This document shows positions 55,675 to 64,000 of a stretch of DNA of 64,000 nucleotides, one piece after another. A model generated the notes under the pieces. The model did not search any database. It was not told the DNA's origin and saw only the letters and a list, made by a program, of their open reading frames with translations. Numbering within the stretch: the first letter of the stretch is position 1; every line of letters begins with the position of its first letter. The position numbers and the translations under genes are program-made. This DNA comes from Diaporthe sp. PMI_573 (Eukaryota > Ascomycota > Sordariomycetes > Diaporthales > Diaporthaceae), in assembly GCA_021399435.1 (NCBI GenBank), contig JAJTUP010000016.1:868001-932000 (forward strand), written 5' to 3'.

Positions 55675-57680
55675 GCGGAAAGGATGGTGGACAGTAATTG
55701 CACTCCTGATTGGAGGTCAGAGAGGCTTTGCCCTCTGAGCAATGTATTGATGGTCTTGGTCCCTTCATCGAGTTTTCGGCTGCCGCCTAGGACTAGGGAA
55801 ATCATGCCAAATTCAGGACGGTGATGTCTATGTATCCCCCGGCCGACTCCTGTTGTTGGCTTAGTCTGGGCAGCTTTTGTCGGCTACATCTGAGCTCCTT
55901 GTCATGGGTTCTGTCAGGCTTCCGTCCTGAAAATGTCTTTCCATACCAGGCTGTTGGCAGCTCTATCCCGGCTGCTTCTTTTCCGACACGCTGGGCTATG
56001 TTTTCACTTCGAGCGGTGGCAGTGTTTGGCGCTTTGGGGCTTGGATGCTGGGGTTGAGGAATTCTTTTTGATAAGGGTTGCTAAGGTAACACTTCTGTAT
56101 GAAACCTATTGTAAATTACTCCGAGGAAACACATGTGATACTTCCTGGTTTTGGTGCCTTATAGTGATGAATACCTTTCCAGCGGCTCTCTCGCCCTTTT
56201 GGGAGGCAGCTCTTGTCCAGATCTCGCCTCTTAGTGAAGAACGTAGCAACGTTGACAACTAGTGCCACACGAGGAAACATCCGTGGCAAATGTACAATGA
56301 TATTTGGATGGCCTTTTGGCTCCCTCCATGTCAAGCGCCTAGATTCGGAAGTATCTTACAAGGTAAGAGCCGTTATAAGGAGAGGTTTTCTGTACGGAAG
56401 AAACCTAAATCACAAATTCCTACAACACCTCCTATAAAGAGTTGTCTCACAAGGGCCAAGCTCAAGTAGGTCATGTTGATTCGAGAAACGTTCCCCTAGG
56501 AGGCTATTGTGCAGGAAAAGATTTCCCACAGGAAGGTATCCCGCCGGAACCTTTCGCGTAAAGACGCATTCCGCGTCAGATTATCCCGAGGGAGGCATCC
56601 TAGGAATGCACTGCATTGTAAGGCATCCCAAAGGACGGTATAACTACTGTAGCACGGTGTCTATTGGATGGGTATCCTGTATTTATTCTGCAGGTGGGGC
56701 TTTTAATAAAGACAACTTCCATCGGAGCTCATCATATGGTTCGATACTTAGGTGTTCCACACGAGGATGACCCACAGGACGATAGCACCGTATCTACCTA
56801 GGTAAAGGGGGCACCCCGCAGAAGGGTATCCCGTAGAAGAGCATCCCGTAGAAGGGCAGGTATCCTGGGTACTGTACAGGAGGATGTTATACAGGGAATC
56901 AGGATACTGCGTGGCCATCATTGCTAATCCAGTTGTGGAAAAGACCTAAAACAAGCCACCGCCAGTCGATGTCTCAGTGATTTGGGTAGCTTTAACATCA
57001 CGGATGTTGCCCTACGTGTCAGCTTGAGATTTTGTGTGCGCAGCGATTATGAGGCCAGATTTTGGGGTGCTCCAGCTTGCAAAATCTGCAAAACATGCCT
57101 TCGGTGGGAGGCCAAATATTGGACGACACAATCCAAGGCAGCAGCAACGCAGCAAGAATCAACGAGCGGCTGCTTGCATCAGACCTGACAGGGCAACATT
57201 GCAGGGGTTCCAGTATTTGGCCTCACCACTAGACATACTTTCATTTGAAAATCGAGGTGTTTTCTCAGGGGAAGCGAGCAGATAAAGCAGGCTCGTGCCA
57301 ATTGTTAGACTTGCCTGCCTCGCAGTCCAAAGCTTTCCAAGAAGGTCTCAGGCCTCCCTCCTCGTGAAGGCCCTGTCGGTTGAAACGGTCGTTCGTTTGC
57401 AGGCATTCAAATTGAGGTGTTCCCTTGCTCGTCTGTACCTAGCCCTTGTTTCTTTGGGCATTTGCTCTTTTGAGCTGATTGTTTCGAGGACTGCAAGCTC
57501 ACCCTGACGTGCCTGCCAGACTTCTTTGTGGGGCCCCACTTTGGAGCCTTCCATCGTCTTGCACCCATCTCAACTTCCAGCCTACCTATTTAAGCAGGGT
57601 CCCAGCTGCCCATCAACCATCAACCATCAACTTGGGCATCGCACCTCATCACCTTCGACCAGCACACCTTCTTCGTCACC
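55675..57680. other. Intergenic region, 2.0 kb, with degenerate repeats
   Basis: No gene recognised. The middle holds scattered GGTATCC-type repeats (separate entry); the right end, 57560-57680, is CA/TC-rich leader of the next gene. Confidence 0.45.
56490..56890. repeat. Degenerate short repeats with GGTATCCCG / GCATCCC core
   Basis: The motif GG(T/C)ATCC with a following CG or TG recurs near 56537, 56597, 56623, 56671, 56826, 56845 and 56865. The clearest tandem part is AGAAGGGTATCCCGT, AGAAGAGCATCCCGT and AGAAGGGCAGGTATCC at 56820-56870, a unit of about 17-18 bases. Confidence 0.6.
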
Positions 57681-58814
57681 ATGGAGGAAGGCTATCCGCA
57701 AACCGACCAGGCCAGCAAGCCTAGGCGCCTGCGCCAGAAGGATCTTGAGGAGTAAGTCCCCCCATTGCAAACAAACACGCTTCTTGCAGCTGCCTTCCTT
57801 TGATTGTTCCGTCTTCAGCTCGTCATCTCTGTCTAACCGGCGCGTTTGCGATAACCACAATAGGCTCCGCGAGAAGCACCAGAATGGCGAGGACAAACTG
57901 ATCCCCATCTGGCAGCGAGCTGACGTCAAGGCCCCTCTCACTCCGTTCGTGGAGGCCTTCTCCCGCACCGCTCTGGCGACCTTCAGCCCCGTCTGGAAGA
58001 AGAAGCTCGACGCGAACCCCGAGTTCCTTGTGCTCGATGGAAGGTACCTGGATGTTTACAAGTTGCTTCTGGACTGGATCAAGCTATGCATCGAGGAGGG
58101 AAATGATGTCAAGTTTCCTGACATCGAGGAGCTCGAGGCCGATGGCGAGCTGCGGGATGACAAGCGCCCGCACCAGCTGCATGTCCTGCTCGAAGTGATC
58201 GCCGCGGCGAACTTCTTGCAGATCCCCGAGGGCTCCCTCCAGAACGGCCTGAAGAAGGTAACAGCTTCTCTCCTGCCTGTTGCCTGTTCCATTTACTTAC
58301 TTTTCACATGCAGCGCGCGCCAGGATACGCCCGCAAGCACCTGATTGACCTTGGCTACGTCGAGCGCATCTACAACAGCGAGGGCAACGACGACCTCACC
58401 TCTGACCTGCGCGAGGCCGCCGCCATCTCCATTTTTGAGGGCTGGTGGACCTTCAATCTTGACCTGCCCGAGTATGATGAATACGTCACTTGCCTCGAGC
58501 AGATACGCGTCGATTACCCTCAGCTGGACGAGGACCTGCACGAGCAGTTTAACAAGAAGAAAGAATACATCGAGGGAAAGCGCCAGGAGAAGATCCGCGC
58601 CCGTGCCGAGGCTTCTGCTCTCCCCGTCGACACTGGCTTCAACACTGTTAATGGTTCTGCTGAGGGCGGCTGGGGCACCGTGGACGCCGCTGGCGACACT
58701 GGTGACGGATGGAACCAGGCTGCCGCGACGTTGACGAGCGAGGGCGCTGGTGACTGGGACAAGGCCACCGAGGAGACTTCTTCCTGGGGCGCTCCCTCTG
58801 CCAGCATGTGGTAG
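57681..58814 (+). CDS. BTB-like domain protein with GW/WG-rich C-terminus, 3 exons (321 aa)
   Basis: Exons 57681-57751, 57864-58257 and 58314-58814; phases close at 321 residues. ATG is in a strong context (CACCATGG). The central part (FSRTALATFSPVWKKKL, LDGRYLDVYKLLLDWIKLC, LHVLLEVIAAANFLQIPEGSL) has the strand/helix order of a BTB/POZ fold as found in many fungal proteins, though it is divergent and I hold this loosely. A helical region follows (EQIRVDYPQLDEDLHEQF, then a KKKEYIEGKRQEKIRAR basic helix). The last ~60 residues contain five tryptophans in Gly/Ala/Ser/Thr-rich spacing (GGWGTVD, GDGWNQ, GDWDKA, SSWGA, SMW), resembling GW/WG motif regions that dock Argonaute or deadenylase proteins. 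Known role: none that I can name. Codon bias is high, suggesting good expression. Confidence 0.85.
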
Positions 58815-59609
58815 ATCACGAATGAGAGCATGCCGACCTGGTGGATGCGTTGTTCGCTCGGGATGGAACATTTCTGCAAAACTCGCCTCAAGAGGGGCTC
58901 TGAGGAGGTAGGCAGTCTAGAAGAACCTGCCGGATCCCTTTGATAGGTACCAAGATAGCATGTCGTCTACAGTACCTTTGGCAAAAATCTTTCGCATGCA
59001 TACCGATCCCGTGACATGTGCTGGTTTGTGATGTTTTTTTTTTGTCGACAGGAAAAGCAATCAACCATCCCTGCTCAACGCCGCCTGTACGAGATGAGGT
59101 CGGATTTAAGCCCCAGCCAAGCCTCTCCCACTCGGCTTGTGGGGGACCATCGGCCGACGACCTTGGCTCTGCCACCACGAGCGGATGCAGGAACAAGACT
59201 CACACCCAATGACAGCGACTCGCCTATTCAGCCCGGCCAGGATGTTCCCCAGAAACAGGCTTCCCAGTTCCCGCCCACCTGCGGATGAGGCTATGCTCTT
59301 GTGGAGACGGGTGGCGCCGTACCGTCATTCCGTTATTGGCTTCGTAATTACGCCACAGGGAGCCTCCTGTGTTCTCTGCTCGGGCCGTCCGACCTAAGCG
59401 GCGAGTTGGATATAAATAAAACAGATTGTCATGGACGGCGAGATTTAAAGGTTTCGACATCATCACGCCCTAGCATTCATACCTGACCATCTGCAATCAG
59501 GATTCTACAAGTCTCAATCAACTTCGAGACTCACTTGCCAGTTCCAAAGAATCAAACCCATACCCAATCGCCAGAGGAAAACCCAGCATCCCCTCAAGCA
59601 TCCGCCACA
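58815..59609. other. Intergenic region, no gene recognised
   Basis: About 0.8 kb. A CAAT/ATAAATAA-like stretch near 59410-59420 could belong to the promoter of the His-rich gene. Confidence 0.4.
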
Positions 59610-60029
59610 ATGGTCTTCGGTCTAGGACACCACCATCACAAGCCTCATCACGGCCCCGGAGGACCTCCTCCCCCGCCGCCGCCACCACCGCCACACCATC
59701 ATCATCACGGTCCTCCACGACCTTGCTCGCCGCCAAGACATCACCACCACGGCCCACCGCCTCCTCCTCCCGGGCCACCACCACACCACCACCACCATCA
59801 TCCCGGACCTCGGGGCCCGCCGCCAGCACCGCTGATTGATTTCGTACCATCGGGCCCAAGATTCCCGGGCGGCGGCCCACACGGGCATGGCGGGCCCGGT
59901 GGCCCTGGCGGGTTCGGAGGGCACCAAGGAGGCCCTGGTGGATTTGGGGGACACCATGGAGGTCATCACGGAGGTCCAGGAGGTCCGGGCGGGCCAGGCG
60001 GGCCCGGCCATCACGGCGGCCCTTGGTGA
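59610..60029 (+). CDS. His/Pro/Gly-rich low-complexity protein (139 aa)
   Basis: The start MVFGLGHHHHKPHHG is at ATG 59610 in a good context (CCACAATGG). The whole protein is built of His runs (4-6), Pro runs (up to 10) and, in the second half, Gly-Gly-Pro/Gly-His repeats, ending HHGGPW. Only a short segment (LIDFVPSGPRF) is not repetitive. There is no signal peptide. Polyhistidine tracts can bind Ni, Zn or Cu and could buffer metals, and Pro/Gly/His repeats may also drive condensation. It is a plausible real gene because the frame is long, unbroken and has a good start. The reverse-strand frame is a shadow. No family known. Confidence 0.6.
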   Translation: MVFGLGHHHHKPHHGPGGPPPPPPPPPPHHHHHGPPRPCSPPRHHHHGPPPPPPGPPPHHHHHHPGPRGPPPAPLIDFVPSGPRFPGGGPHGHGGPGGPGGFGGHQGGPGGFGGHHGGHHGGPGGPGGPGGPGHHGGPW

Positions 60030-60442
60030 ACGGTCCAAGATCCTAGCGGGCACGGGAGGAGGAAGCTTCTTGCATAATTACGATACCTAGCAGTGATTTC
60101 AGAGTTGGCGGCGCATTTTTTCAATTCAATTAGAATCACCTTCACCAAGCCTCTGATGCTCGTAGTGCCTGAGTGGATGTAGTAGTCAGTACACTAGCAC
60201 GCTTCGCTTCCAGCGGATCTGGATTGCTCCATGCCGGACTCTGATGGGCACGCACCAGAACGTGACATGTTTTGCTAACCGCTTCGCATGCCCGCGCACG
60301 AAAGCTCCCGACACCAGTGCTCCATCCGTCGCAGTCTTTACCGGTTTTGTCTATACATCCACAAGGCCGGAGCCTATACGATCCGTATAATACCCATACG
60401 CGATCCGCAACCCATTAAAGACTTCTTGATTCTTCGTTTTCA
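60030..60442. other. Intergenic region, no gene recognised
   Basis: About 400 bases; nothing beyond short frames. Confidence 0.4.
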
Positions 60443-60790
60443 ATGGCAACGTCTCTGTGGACCGAAATTCTCGGCCGGCCCATGAGCACTCCGAGGAGAA
60501 CAAGGCGACCCGTTGTTCATGAAGAACTAGACCCCAGCGAGATTGTAAGCCCCGAGGAAGTGCGACGACAGCTGGACGGTAAGGAACCCTCGCCCGCACT
60601 GTTCTATCTGTCATCCAATCTGATAAGTTGGTTGATCCCCATCACAGACCTTTACTACAACCGTGGCATCTGGGCACATCTCCACCTGGCAACTCCGGAA
60701 GAGGCGCTTGCGATGCTCGTCGCGGTGCTTGTGAAGCGGCCAGACGCCGGCCGCCGACCACAAATGCCTCGACGGGCCAGCCGCCAGTAG
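60443..60790 (+). CDS. Small hypothetical protein with stopless 69-nt intron (92 aa spliced)
   Basis: ATG 60443 in CAATGGC context. The frame is open to 60790 without splicing (115 aa). A good intron lies inside: donor GTAAGG at 60579, TGATAA-type branch near 60630 and CACAG acceptor ending at 60647. It is 69 nt, a multiple of three with no in-frame stop. Spliced exons 60443-60578 and 60648-60790 give VRRQLDDLYYNRGIWAHLHL across the junction, a cleaner helix than the unspliced version, so the 92-residue form is favoured. The N-terminus is basic (STPRRTRRP) and could be a mitochondrial presequence, and the C-terminus is also basic. No family recognised. Confidence 0.45.
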   Translation: MATSLWTEILGRPMSTPRRTRRPVVHEELDPSEIVSPEEVRRQLDGKEPSPALFYLSSNLISWLIPITDLYYNRGIWAHLHLATPEEALAMLVAVLVKRPDAGRRPQMPRRASRQ

Positions 60791-61180
60791 TCTATCTACT
60801 AACCCGACTGTGAATGGGATGATTGATCCGAGGGGGTACCATCCTGACGCAATATGTGTACTTAGAGTCCGGTGATGACCGTCGAGAAAATACAGTTTAG
60901 ATGAGGTGAGTCGGCCTGATTTCAGGACTGTACTTCTGGAGCCGTGGTATTTGTGGCGTGGTGTGTGTGATCTTCTCTATATCAGGGGCAAGACATCTGG
61001 AGGCCTTTGGACGAGTTGCCGTATCAACTATTGTGATTTTCTGGTATGGGTCTTGGTTATCTACTGTATACAATCATATATGGCCCAATCACACACCATG
61101 GCATCTCCTAGTTGGTTTGGAATTGAAGCAACTTCTATGACAATTTTACGATGGCCATCATGATGAAATCAGAAAAGGGT
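60791..61180. other. Intergenic region between convergent genes
   Basis: About 390 bases, AT-rich toward 61140. No gene seen. Confidence 0.4.
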
Positions 61181-62107
61181 CTACCATGGGATCTCCACTC
61201 CAAAGCGGTCTACGAAACAGCCACTCTTCAAGTGGCCTTCTCCCAACCTGTCAAGCACCGGCAGCAAAGTTTCCAAGCTCTCCTCACTACTCATCGCCCC
61301 GTCTTCCTTGACACATACCAGACCAGTCTCCACCCTCCCGGGATGGACCATAGCAAAGCAGACCTCGGGAACATCAACGCTCATGCTCTTAACCACGGCA
61401 TTGAGAGCCGCCTTGCTCGCGCGGTACGCATACGCGCCCCCTTTCACATTGGCAGCCATGCTCCCGATCCGCGACGACATGACCGCCACCCTGGGGTTGA
61501 GCCCTTGAGCCGCAGCCAGTCGCAGGTTCGGCAGCACGGCTGAGAGGACGTTGAACGTGCCTACGGTGTTGATCTCGAAGGTCCGCATCATCGTCTCAGC
61601 GTCCATAACGCCCAGCGCCTCGGCCGCCGCGACGTCGTCTGACCTGTGGACGTCCACGCTGGGGACCAGCCCGCGCACGCCTGCGCTGTGGATCACGAGG
61701 TGTATTGGTGCCTCGGCGCCTATCCACTTGTGGACGAAGGCATCGAGCTCGTGGCGCGGCGAGGTGACGTCCACCTGGACGTAGACGGACCGGGGCCCAT
61801 GGATGTGGCTGGGCTGGCGCTTGCCTTCCTGGTCGGTCCAGGGCTGCCTGTCGATGCCTACGACTCTGTACTCTGGGATTTCGCCATGGGACGACTCCTC
61901 ATCATCGCGTGACCCTGTGGCGAAGTGCTCGAAGAATGCGCGGCCGAGACCGGAGAAGGCGCCGGTGACAAGAATCATTGGTACCTTGGAAGACGGAGAC
62001 GATTTCTCTTCGGTCGGGGACATGATGCGGCTTTTGCCCAGTCTCATGGGCATGGTCCTGCGTACTTGGCACTGCCGCGATAATTGTGTCTGAAAAGGCA
62101 TTGCCAT
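61181..62107 (-). CDS. Short-chain dehydrogenase/reductase (308 aa)
   Basis: Rossmann-fold SDR, unspliced. The longest frame begins without ATG; the first Met (MAMPFQTQL) is at 62107, and Met-Pro-Met-Arg 20 residues later is an alternative. The cofactor motif is TGAFSGLG (residues 48-55). An Asp follows strand 2 (GIDRQPW), which favours NAD(H). HSAG stands in place of NNAG. Catalytic residues are Asn180 (FEINTVG), Ser211/212 (MSSRIGS), Tyr228 and Lys232 (YRASK), followed by VHPGRVETGL. All catalytic residues are present. The N-terminal ~45 residues before the fold are long and basic, possibly an organelle presequence or simply an over-extended start. Similar fungal SDRs are oxidoreductases of unknown substrate. 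It is divergent from the zinc-finger gene to the right. Confidence 0.88.
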   Translation of the reverse strand: MAMPFQTQLSRQCQVRRTMPMRLGKSRIMSPTEEKSSPSSKVPMILVTGAFSGLGRAFFEHFATGSRDDEESSHGEIPEYRVVGIDRQPWTDQEGKRQPSHIHGPRSVYVQVDVTSPRHELDAFVHKWIGAEAPIHLVIHSAGVRGLVPSVDVHRSDDVAAAEALGVMDAETMMRTFEINTVGTFNVLSAVLPNLRLAAAQGLNPRVAVMSSRIGSMAANVKGGAYAYRASKAALNAVVKSMSVDVPEVCFAMVHPGRVETGLVCVKEDGAMSSEESLETLLPVLDRLGEGHLKSGCFVDRFGVEIPW

Positions 62108-62679
62108 CTCTACTAGTACACCTGCAGCTCCTAGATCGGGAACCCCAACCCTGATCAAGGCCCTAATATCCAAGGCCTGTTATTTGAGATGCACATAGAG
62201 ATTCAATGGTGCTTCATTGAGAACCACCATTTTGCCTTGACTGATGAGAATAACGCGAGGTCTTCAAGCTATCACTCGTCCGGGAAACTGTGAGGTTGGA
62301 GGCTTTAATATCGAACGGGCTCGCTTTCTATTTTATCTTTTCCTCAGAAAAGTGGTCCCTGAAGGATGTGAGTGAGCTATTGGTCTCGCACCTGCATGAA
62401 GCTGGACCTCCAACTTGGACACAGCCAACAATTCACTTCAAAACACCATTGATTTCCACAATCACCACATCACGTTTCCTTTTCATAAATGGCATATGCT
62501 GAGCATGTGCTTCAATGCTTGATCAATTGTATCTCGGAACAATTAATCTCCGATTAAAAAAGCCTCTCCCTTGTCAAGGGTGACAACCAAAATGGGAGCT
62601 TGGAGTTTGAATCACTCCAGCCTGCCCAGCCCACATTTCCGTCCAGCAGAAGTCATTCTACAGTGACACAAACGATGGA
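62108..62679. other. Divergent promoter region
   Basis: About 570 bases between the SDR (-) and zinc-finger (+) starts. No gene recognised. Confidence 0.4.
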
Positions 62680-63508
62680 ATGACCAAGCCGAAACAAGCC
62701 AGAGCCATGCTCAGTCGCGCCTCTTTCGACAACGACGCCGTCGCCTGGCGCACTGCAAACCCCTCCTCGTTCGGCTATCACCATGGGCCGATCCCCTACT
62801 CGAATCAGCAGCCAGCGGACGCAAGCCCCAATGCCAACCAACCAAATGCATTCCCTCCGATAATAATCTCAAAGGTCAACACGGGTGTTCTGCGATGTTG
62901 ACCTCGACGGCACGGGCAGCATGTGCGGTACCGTCTTTCACAGCCAACCATCCCTGCGCCGTCACCTGCGGGACGCACACCCAGGGGCAGCGCAAGACCC
63001 TACAAGAACCAATGTGGGTATCAATGAGCAAGTCCAAGGCCAGAATGCCCTGAAGAGATGGGTGCTGACAGGCGGGTGGCGCGACGCGAGGTACGTGCGG
63101 GAGCCCGGTCGTGGACCCGAGGGCGGGCTGGTCGCGCGGTACGCGGACGCGTGCGAGCGAATCGCCAGAGAGGACGAGGAGTTCAGGAGGAAGTTTGATA
63201 AGCAGCCTTTGAATATAATCTCAACCGCAGGCGGTGTGTTCCACAGGAGGGCCATGCAGGAGAACCCGCGGTTTCAGCCGTGGAGGAGCAAGAACCGGGC
63301 GCCAACTCGAGAGCAGCGCACGGCGGAGGCCGAGGCTCCCGCGGCTCAATCACCATCGCCACCTGCCGGACCAAGTCGAAGTGCGCAGCCGAGTCCCTCG
63401 CAAGGAAGAGCTGGCTGATCGCAAGGTGGGCGGGCCCAGGAGTCCATTTTCCTATCTGATGATGACGAGGAGGACGTCAAGGTGAAGGTTGAGCTATACT
63501 CGCCCTAG
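62680..63508 (+). CDS. Single zinc-finger protein with acidic SUMO-interaction-like tail; splice structure uncertain
   Basis: A C2H2-like finger is visible in VFCDVDLDGTGSMCGTVF followed by HSQPSLRRHLRDAH at about 62885-62975. A helical region follows (ADACERIAREDEEFRRKF) and then a basic Pro/Ser-rich stretch. Upstream, ATG 62680 opens a frame that is out of phase with the finger; a weak GTTCGG donor near 62769 and an AAG acceptor at 62868 would join them. At the other end the finger frame meets TGA at 63416-63418, but the same frame continues with QESIFLSDDDEEDVKVKVELYSP to a TAG at 63506-63508. A 45-nt intron (donor GTGCGC at about 63381, acceptor AAG before GTGGGC) would remove the TGA in frame. 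The tail holds a hydrophobic-acidic SIM-like motif and VKVE, a sumoylation consensus. If those introns are not used, this is a broken gene. Confidence 0.5.
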
Positions 63509-64000
63509 GCCCGCCCGTCGTGAGGGATGAATCCGGTCGATGAGGGAGGACATCCCGGTTCCAACGGCTGCGACTGCGGACTGAACATGGACGTGGTGAT
63601 GCTGAAGGCATCAAAATATTGTTTAACACATGTGTGTATTGCGCGCGCGTGTGGCATGCCCTCCAACCTCTGGCTCATGATCCGGCTCATTCGGGAGCAT
63701 AACAGGGAAACGGTGCACTTGCGCCACGAAGCGTGGTGGTAATTATTCAGCCAGAGATCATGTTCGGCATTCGTCTAGAGCGAACGGCCGGCTCGACCGG
63801 CAGTGCTTTCGACAGAGTCTTGCACGCTCTGATTACCTCAGAATCATTCCGTTCGAGAACTTCCGCTTCCTTGAGCTCGAGAACGCGATCGCCTACGCTG
63901 CGACACGTGGCCTAGCTTGGGAAAGGCTGCCGCGGAATCAAGAGGGTTGCAGCTTGCCGCCTGGCCGAGTGCAACCGGTGTTCGGTTCTCGCACCAGGGG
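63509..64000. other. Right-edge intergenic region
   Basis: About 490 bases with only short frames. Any gene here would lie mostly beyond the window. Confidence 0.4.

Noticed and set aside
56116..56334. Short frames in the repeat-rich desert between 55.7 and 57.6 kb
   Set aside because: They follow the repeats rather than any domain and have no splice or start support.

Overview
The window is nuclear DNA of a filamentous ascomycete (Pezizomycotina, most likely a Sordariomycete). Genes carry short spliceosomal introns (about 45-250 nt, GT..AG with CTAAC/CTGAC-like branch sites), intergenic regions are 0.4-2.6 kb, and the gene families are typically fungal: a HET-domain protein, a PTH11-like rhodopsin-domain membrane protein, a wax-synthase-like protein, DHA-type MFS drug transporters and fungal P450s. 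No ribosomal RNA, CRISPR array, plasmid, virus or intact transposon was seen. No species can be named from the sequence alone.

Left third (1-26 kb): a truncated, divergent GH10 xylanase-like gene enters from the left edge. It is followed by a helical hypothetical protein, two very small genes, a 630-aa HET-domain protein (-), a fully resolved 8-exon secreted SMP-30/gluconolactonase-like lactonase (-), an unusual ribosomal stalk P1-like protein (-), and a secreted repeat-free protein resembling the fungal DUF7029/DUF7223 type (-). Then come an intron-containing tRNA-Leu(CAG), mitochondrial ribosomal protein uS2 (-), a four-CBS/PB1/tail-anchored protein (-), a decayed tRNA-Gln(CUG)-like locus, and the chaperonin subunit CCT7 (+).

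Middle (26-41 kb): this is the accessory-looking part. Three different cytochromes P450, a PTH11-like seven-helix protein and a 9-exon DHA14-type MFS exporter lie within 14 kb. No polyketide synthase, NRPS, terpene cyclase or other core enzyme is visible, so it is either a tailoring-and-export sub-cluster, the edge of a cluster, or a chance grouping. Two of the P450s lack the usual acid-Thr pair in the I helix and resemble CYP7/CYP8-like fungal P450s, whose chemistry is often not classical monooxygenation.

Right third (41-64 kb): a Swi5/Ace2-type zinc-finger regulator (-), an integral-membrane acyltransferase (+), a degenerate long-period direct repeat array, and a divergent bromodomain-like protein with a C-terminal zinc-finger-like module (-). 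The last is head to head with an Hsp70-like ATPase that carries a hexapeptide-repeat and disordered tail (+). Further right are a second degenerate repeat tract, a BTB-like protein with a GW/WG-rich tail (+), a His/Pro/Gly-rich protein (+), a small gene with a stopless 69-nt intron (+), a short-chain dehydrogenase (-), and a zinc-finger protein ending in a SUMO-interaction-like acidic tail (+).

Exon structures were derived by hand from frame, splice consensus and conserved motifs. Where phases did not resolve, the entry says so.
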